From: Antedon mediterranea
Lineage: Eukaryota > Echinodermata > Crinoidea > Comatulida > Antedonidae
NCBI RefSeq assembly: GCF_964355755.1
Contig: NC_092677.1
Location: 26,198,101 to 26,258,100, forward strand
Direction: 5' to 3'
Length of the DNA stretch: 60,000 bases
In this document: positions 56,001 through 60,000 of the stretch, piece by piece
How positions within the stretch are numbered: the first letter of the stretch is position 1
Layout of the letters: every line of letters starts with the position of its first letter
Program-made: the position numbers and the translations under genes
The notes under the pieces: model-generated
What the model saw: the letters and a program-made list of their open reading frames with translations, nothing else
Database searches by the model: none
What the model was told of the DNA's origin: nothing

Positions 56001-59000
56001 TTAATTGCCTAAGTCACACAGCTGACTTAGGCAGAAACACAAAAATTATAGTATATTGATATAAGCAGTGAGTTAGGCAGATCATAAGTCAGCTCTCCTT
56101 AATTGCCTAAGTCACACAGCTGACTTAGGCAGAAACACAAAAAATAATAGTATATTGATATAAGCAGTGAGTTAGGCAGATCATAAGTCAGCTCTCCTTA
56201 ATTGCCTAAGTCACACAGCTGATTTGGGCAGAAACACAAAAAATATAGTATATTAATATAAGCAGTGAGTTATTCAGAAAAAAAATTATGTCTTAGACAC
56301 TTTTGTTATGAGGCTGTCGATATCATCTATATACAAAAAAATGCTACCTTTAAGTAACAAAATTTAATAGCATCAGCTCTTCAGATTAAAATTAACACTG
56401 ATGAATTTAGAAAAGGAAAGTAGCAATAAAAGCGAAAGAATTTGTAACAAATGGGTTAAAAAATATACTATAAAAATGTATTTCTTATTTTATTTTAAAA
56501 ATCATCAGTATTGCCTAAGTCACACAGCTGACTTACGCAGAAACACACAAAAATAATAGTATATTGATATAAGCAGTGAGTTAGGCAGATCATAAGTCAG
56601 CTCTCCTTAATTGCCTAAGTCACACAGCTGATTTGGGCAGAAACACAAAAAATATAGTATATTAATATAAGCAGTGAGTTAGGCAGAAAAAAAAATTATG
56701 TCTTAGACACTTTTGTTATGAGGCTGTCGATATCATCTATATACAAAAAAATGCTACCTTTAAGTAACAAAATTTAATAGCATCAGCTCTTCAGATTCAA
56801 ATTAACACTGATGAATTTAGAAAAAGAAAGTAGCAATAAAAGCGAAAGAATTTGTAACAAATGGGTTAAAAAATATACTATAAAAATGTATTTCTTATTT
56901 TATTTTAAAAATCATCAGTATTGCCTAAGTCACACAGCTGACTTACGCAGAAACACACAAAAATAATAGTATATTGATATAAGCAGTGAGTTAGGCAGAT
57001 CATAAGTCAGCTCTCCTTAATTGCCTAAGTCACACAGCTGATTTGGGCAGAAACACAAAAAATATAGTATATTAATATAAGCAGTGAGTTAGGCAGAAAA
57101 AAAATTATGTCTTAGACACTTTTGCTTTGAGGCTGTCGATATCATCTATATACAAAAAATGCTACCTTTAAGTAACAAAATTTAATAGCATCAGCTCTTC
57201 AGATTAAAATTAACACTGATGAATTTAGAAAAGGAATTAAGTAGCAATAAAAGAGAAAGAATTTGTAACCAATGGGTTAAAAAATATACCATAAAAATGT
57301 ATTTCTTATTTTATTTAAAAAATCATGAGACTCCTCTCCTTTATTTCCTAAGTCACACAGCTGACTTAGGCAGAAACACAAAAAACGGTCTGAGCATGTG
57401 CAAATGTATATAAAAGCACTCAGATAATTTACAGAGGGCAGTATAATGATATAAGCAGTGAGTTAGGTAGATCATAATTCAGCTCTCCTTAATTGCCTAA
57501 GTCACACAGCTGACTTAGGCAGAAACACAAAAAACGGTCTGAGCTTGTGCAAATGTATATAAAAGCACTCAGATAATTTACAGAGGGCAGTATAATGATA
57601 TAAGCAGTGAGTTAGACAGATCATAAGTCAGCTGTCCTTAAAATTGCCTGAGTCACATAGCTGACTTAGGCAGAAACACAACAAATATAGTATATTGATT
57701 TAAGAAGTGAGTTAGGCAGATCATAAGTCCGCTCTCCTTAATTGCCTAAGTCACACAGCTGACTTAGGCAGAAACACAAAAAATATAGTATATTGATATA
57801 AGCAGTGAATTAGGCAGATCATGAGTCAGCTCTCCTTAATTGCCTAAGTCACACAGCTGACTTGGGCAGAAACACAAAAAATATAGTATATTGTTATAAG
57901 CAGTGAGTTAGGCAGAAAAACAAAACAAAAATTATGTCTTAGACACTTTTGTTATGAGGCTGTCGATATTATCTATATACAAAAAATACTACATTTAAGT
58001 AACAAAATTTAATAGCATTAGCTCTTCAGATTAAAATTAACACTGATGGTTTTAGAAAAGGAAAGTAGCAATAAAAGCGGAAGAAATTGTAACAAATCGG
58101 TTAAAAAATATACTATAAAAATGTATTTCTTATTTTATTTTAAAAATCATCAGTATTGCCTAAGTCACACAGCTGACTTACGCAGAAACACAAAAAAACG
58201 ATCTGAGCATGTGCAAATATATATAAAAGCACTCAGATAATATACAGAGGGCAGTATAATGATATAAGCAGTGAGTTAGGCAGATCATAAGTCAGCTCTC
58301 CTTAATTGCCTAAGTCACACAGCTGATTTGGGCAGAAACACAAAAAATATAGTATATTGATATAAGCAGTGAGTTAGGCAGAAAAAAAAATTATGTCTTA
58401 GACACTTTTGTTATGAGGCTGTCGATATCATCTATATACAAAAAAATGCTACCTTTAAGTAACAAAATTTAATAGCATCAGCTCTTCAGATTAAAATTAA
58501 CACTGATGAATTTAGAAAAGGAAAGTAGCAATACAAGCGAAAGAATTTGTAACAAATGGGTTAAAAAATATACTATAAAAATGTAATTCTTATTTTATTT
58601 AAAAAATCATCTGTATTACCTAAGTCACACAGCTGACTTACGCAGAAACACAAAAATGATCTGAGCATGTGCAAATATATATAAAAGCACTCAGATAATG
58701 TACAGAGGGCAGTATAATGATATAAGCAGTGAGTTAGGCAGATCATAAGTCAGCTCTCCTTAATTGCCTAAGTCACACAGCTGACTTAAGCAGAAACACA
58801 AAAAATATAGTATATTGATATAAGCAGTGAGTTAGGCAGATCATAAGTCAGCTCTCCTTAATTGCCTAAGTCACACAGCTGACTTGGCAGAAACACAAAA
58901 AATATAGTATATTTTTATAAGCAGTGAGTTAGGCAGAAAAACAAAAACAAATTATGTCTTAGACACTTTTGTTATGAGGCTGTCGATATCATCTATATAT

Positions 59001-60000
59001 AAAAAATGCTACCTTTAAATAACAAAATTTGATAGCATCAGCTCTTCAGAATAAAATTAACACTGATAAATTTAGAAAAGGAAAGTAGCAATAAAAGAGA
59101 AAGAATTTGTAACAAATGGGTTGAAAACACACCATAAAAATGTATTTCTTATTTTATTAAACAGCTGACTTAGGCAGAAACACAAAAAATATAGTATATT
59201 GATATAAGCAGAGAGTTATGCAGATCATAAGTCAGCTCTCCTTAATTGCCTAAGTCACAAAGCTGACTTAGGCAGAAACACACAAAATATAGTATATTGA
59301 TATAAGCAGTCGGTTAGGCAGATCATAAGTCAGCTCTCCTTAATTGCCTAAGTCACACAGCTGACTTGGGCCGAAACACAAAAAATGTAGTATATTGATA
59401 TAAGCAGTGAGTTAGGCAGAAAAAAAATTATAACTTAGACACTTTTGTTATGAGGCTGTCGATATCATATATATACAAAAAATGCTACCTTTAAGTAAAA
59501 AAATTTAATAGCATCAGCTCTTCAGATTAAAATTAACACTGATGGTTTAAAAAAAAAGAAAGTAGCAATAAAAGCGAAAGAATTTGTAACAAATAGGTTA
59601 AAAAATATACTACAAAAATGTATTTCTTATTTTATTTTAAAAATCATCAGTCTCCTCTCCTTAATTGCCTAAGTCACACATCTGACTTAGGCAGAAACAC
59701 AAAAAAACGATCTGAGCATGTGCAAATGTATATAAAAGCACTCAGATAATGTACAGAGGGCAGAATAATGATATAATTATAATAATAATATATTATTTTA
59801 TTAAACAGCTGACTTAGGGAGAAACACAAAAAATATAGTATATTGATATAAGCAGTGAGTTAGGCAGATAATAAGTCAGCTCTTCTTAATTGGCTAAGTC
59901 ACACAGCTGACTTAGGCAGAAACACAAAAAATAATAGTATATTTATATAAGCAGTGAGTTAGGCAGATCATAAGTCAGCTCTCCTTAATTGCCTAAGTCA

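Larger units (their letters stand above)
43204..60000 (+). repeat. Modular satellite array, right arm, continuing past the window
   Basis: Almost 17 kb of tandem modules sharing a core cttaattgcctaagtcacac-agctgactta-(g/c)gcagaaacac. Module A is 150 bp (copies at 46447, 46597 and 46747) and includes GATCTGAGCATGTGCAAAT and TATATAAAAGCACTC. Module B (about 97 bp) lacks that 53 bp part. Module C carries an extra segment of about 250 bp (atgaggctgtcgatatcatc ... gtagcaataaaag ... ttcttattttatt). I count about 50 A modules and about 20 C modules. Frames of 60-65 codons recur in each C module and have no features of a protein. Confidence 0.97.

Noticed and set aside
45519-58240. Family of 63-64 codon frames starting MVLEKESSNKS or similar in the satellite
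   Set aside because: They recur only because the C module recurs. They run through the hairpin core and A module, and several modules carry stops or frameshifts, so there is no sign of selection on protein.
43204-60000. CRISPR-like array (regular repeats)
   Set aside because: Modules are contiguous with no unique spacers, the period is 97-400 bp, and the host is an animal genome.

Overview
This is nuclear DNA of an animal: AT-rich, with intron-split genes (GT-AG introns) and dense transposable elements of many classes. The two host genes and the repeat spectrum fit a marine invertebrate, possibly a deuterostome such as an echinoderm. That placement is inference; nothing in the sequence fixes the species.

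Layout. (1) 1-2.9 kb: decayed Ty3/gypsy retrotransposon on the minus strand, running off the left edge. (2) 4.3-17.2 kb: plus-strand gene for a PTPN1/PTPN2-type protein tyrosine phosphatase. Eight exons are visible, with the [10 protein letters not shown] catalytic loop and a C-terminal ER-type tail anchor; the first coding exon is not found here. One intron carries a 3.85 kb palindromic transposon nested inside an older short element. (3) 17.2-21.7 kb: intergenic DNA with short nonautonomous elements. (4) 21.8-35.7 kb: plus-strand gene for ATP-dependent 5-oxoprolinase (OPLAH). Twenty-six coding exons join in frame to 1296 codons plus stop, so the coding sequence is complete. (5) 36.2-40.2 kb: a LINE interrupted by a second LINE, the whole block sitting inside one satellite monomer. 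(6) 40.2-60 kb: a modular satellite running off the right edge. Its orientation flips across a 1.7 kb segment holding a broken PIF/Harbinger (HARBI1-like) transposase.

The two host genes have no evident functional link. PTPN1/2 enzymes dephosphorylate receptor and JAK/STAT phosphotyrosines at the ER; OPLAH converts 5-oxoproline to glutamate in the glutathione (gamma-glutamyl) cycle. Their introns act as traps for at least five families of short inverted-repeat elements plus SINE-like sequences.

The least ordinary parts are the satellite, which follows a module grammar (C1-A-B-C2-A(n)-B-A-B) with a hairpin in its shared core and a TATA-like box in its 150 bp monomer; the palindromic element, whose broken protein has a motif order like FEN/XRN-type PIN nucleases; two element families that grow internal minisatellites; and repeated duplication of 3' splice sites in OPLAH.
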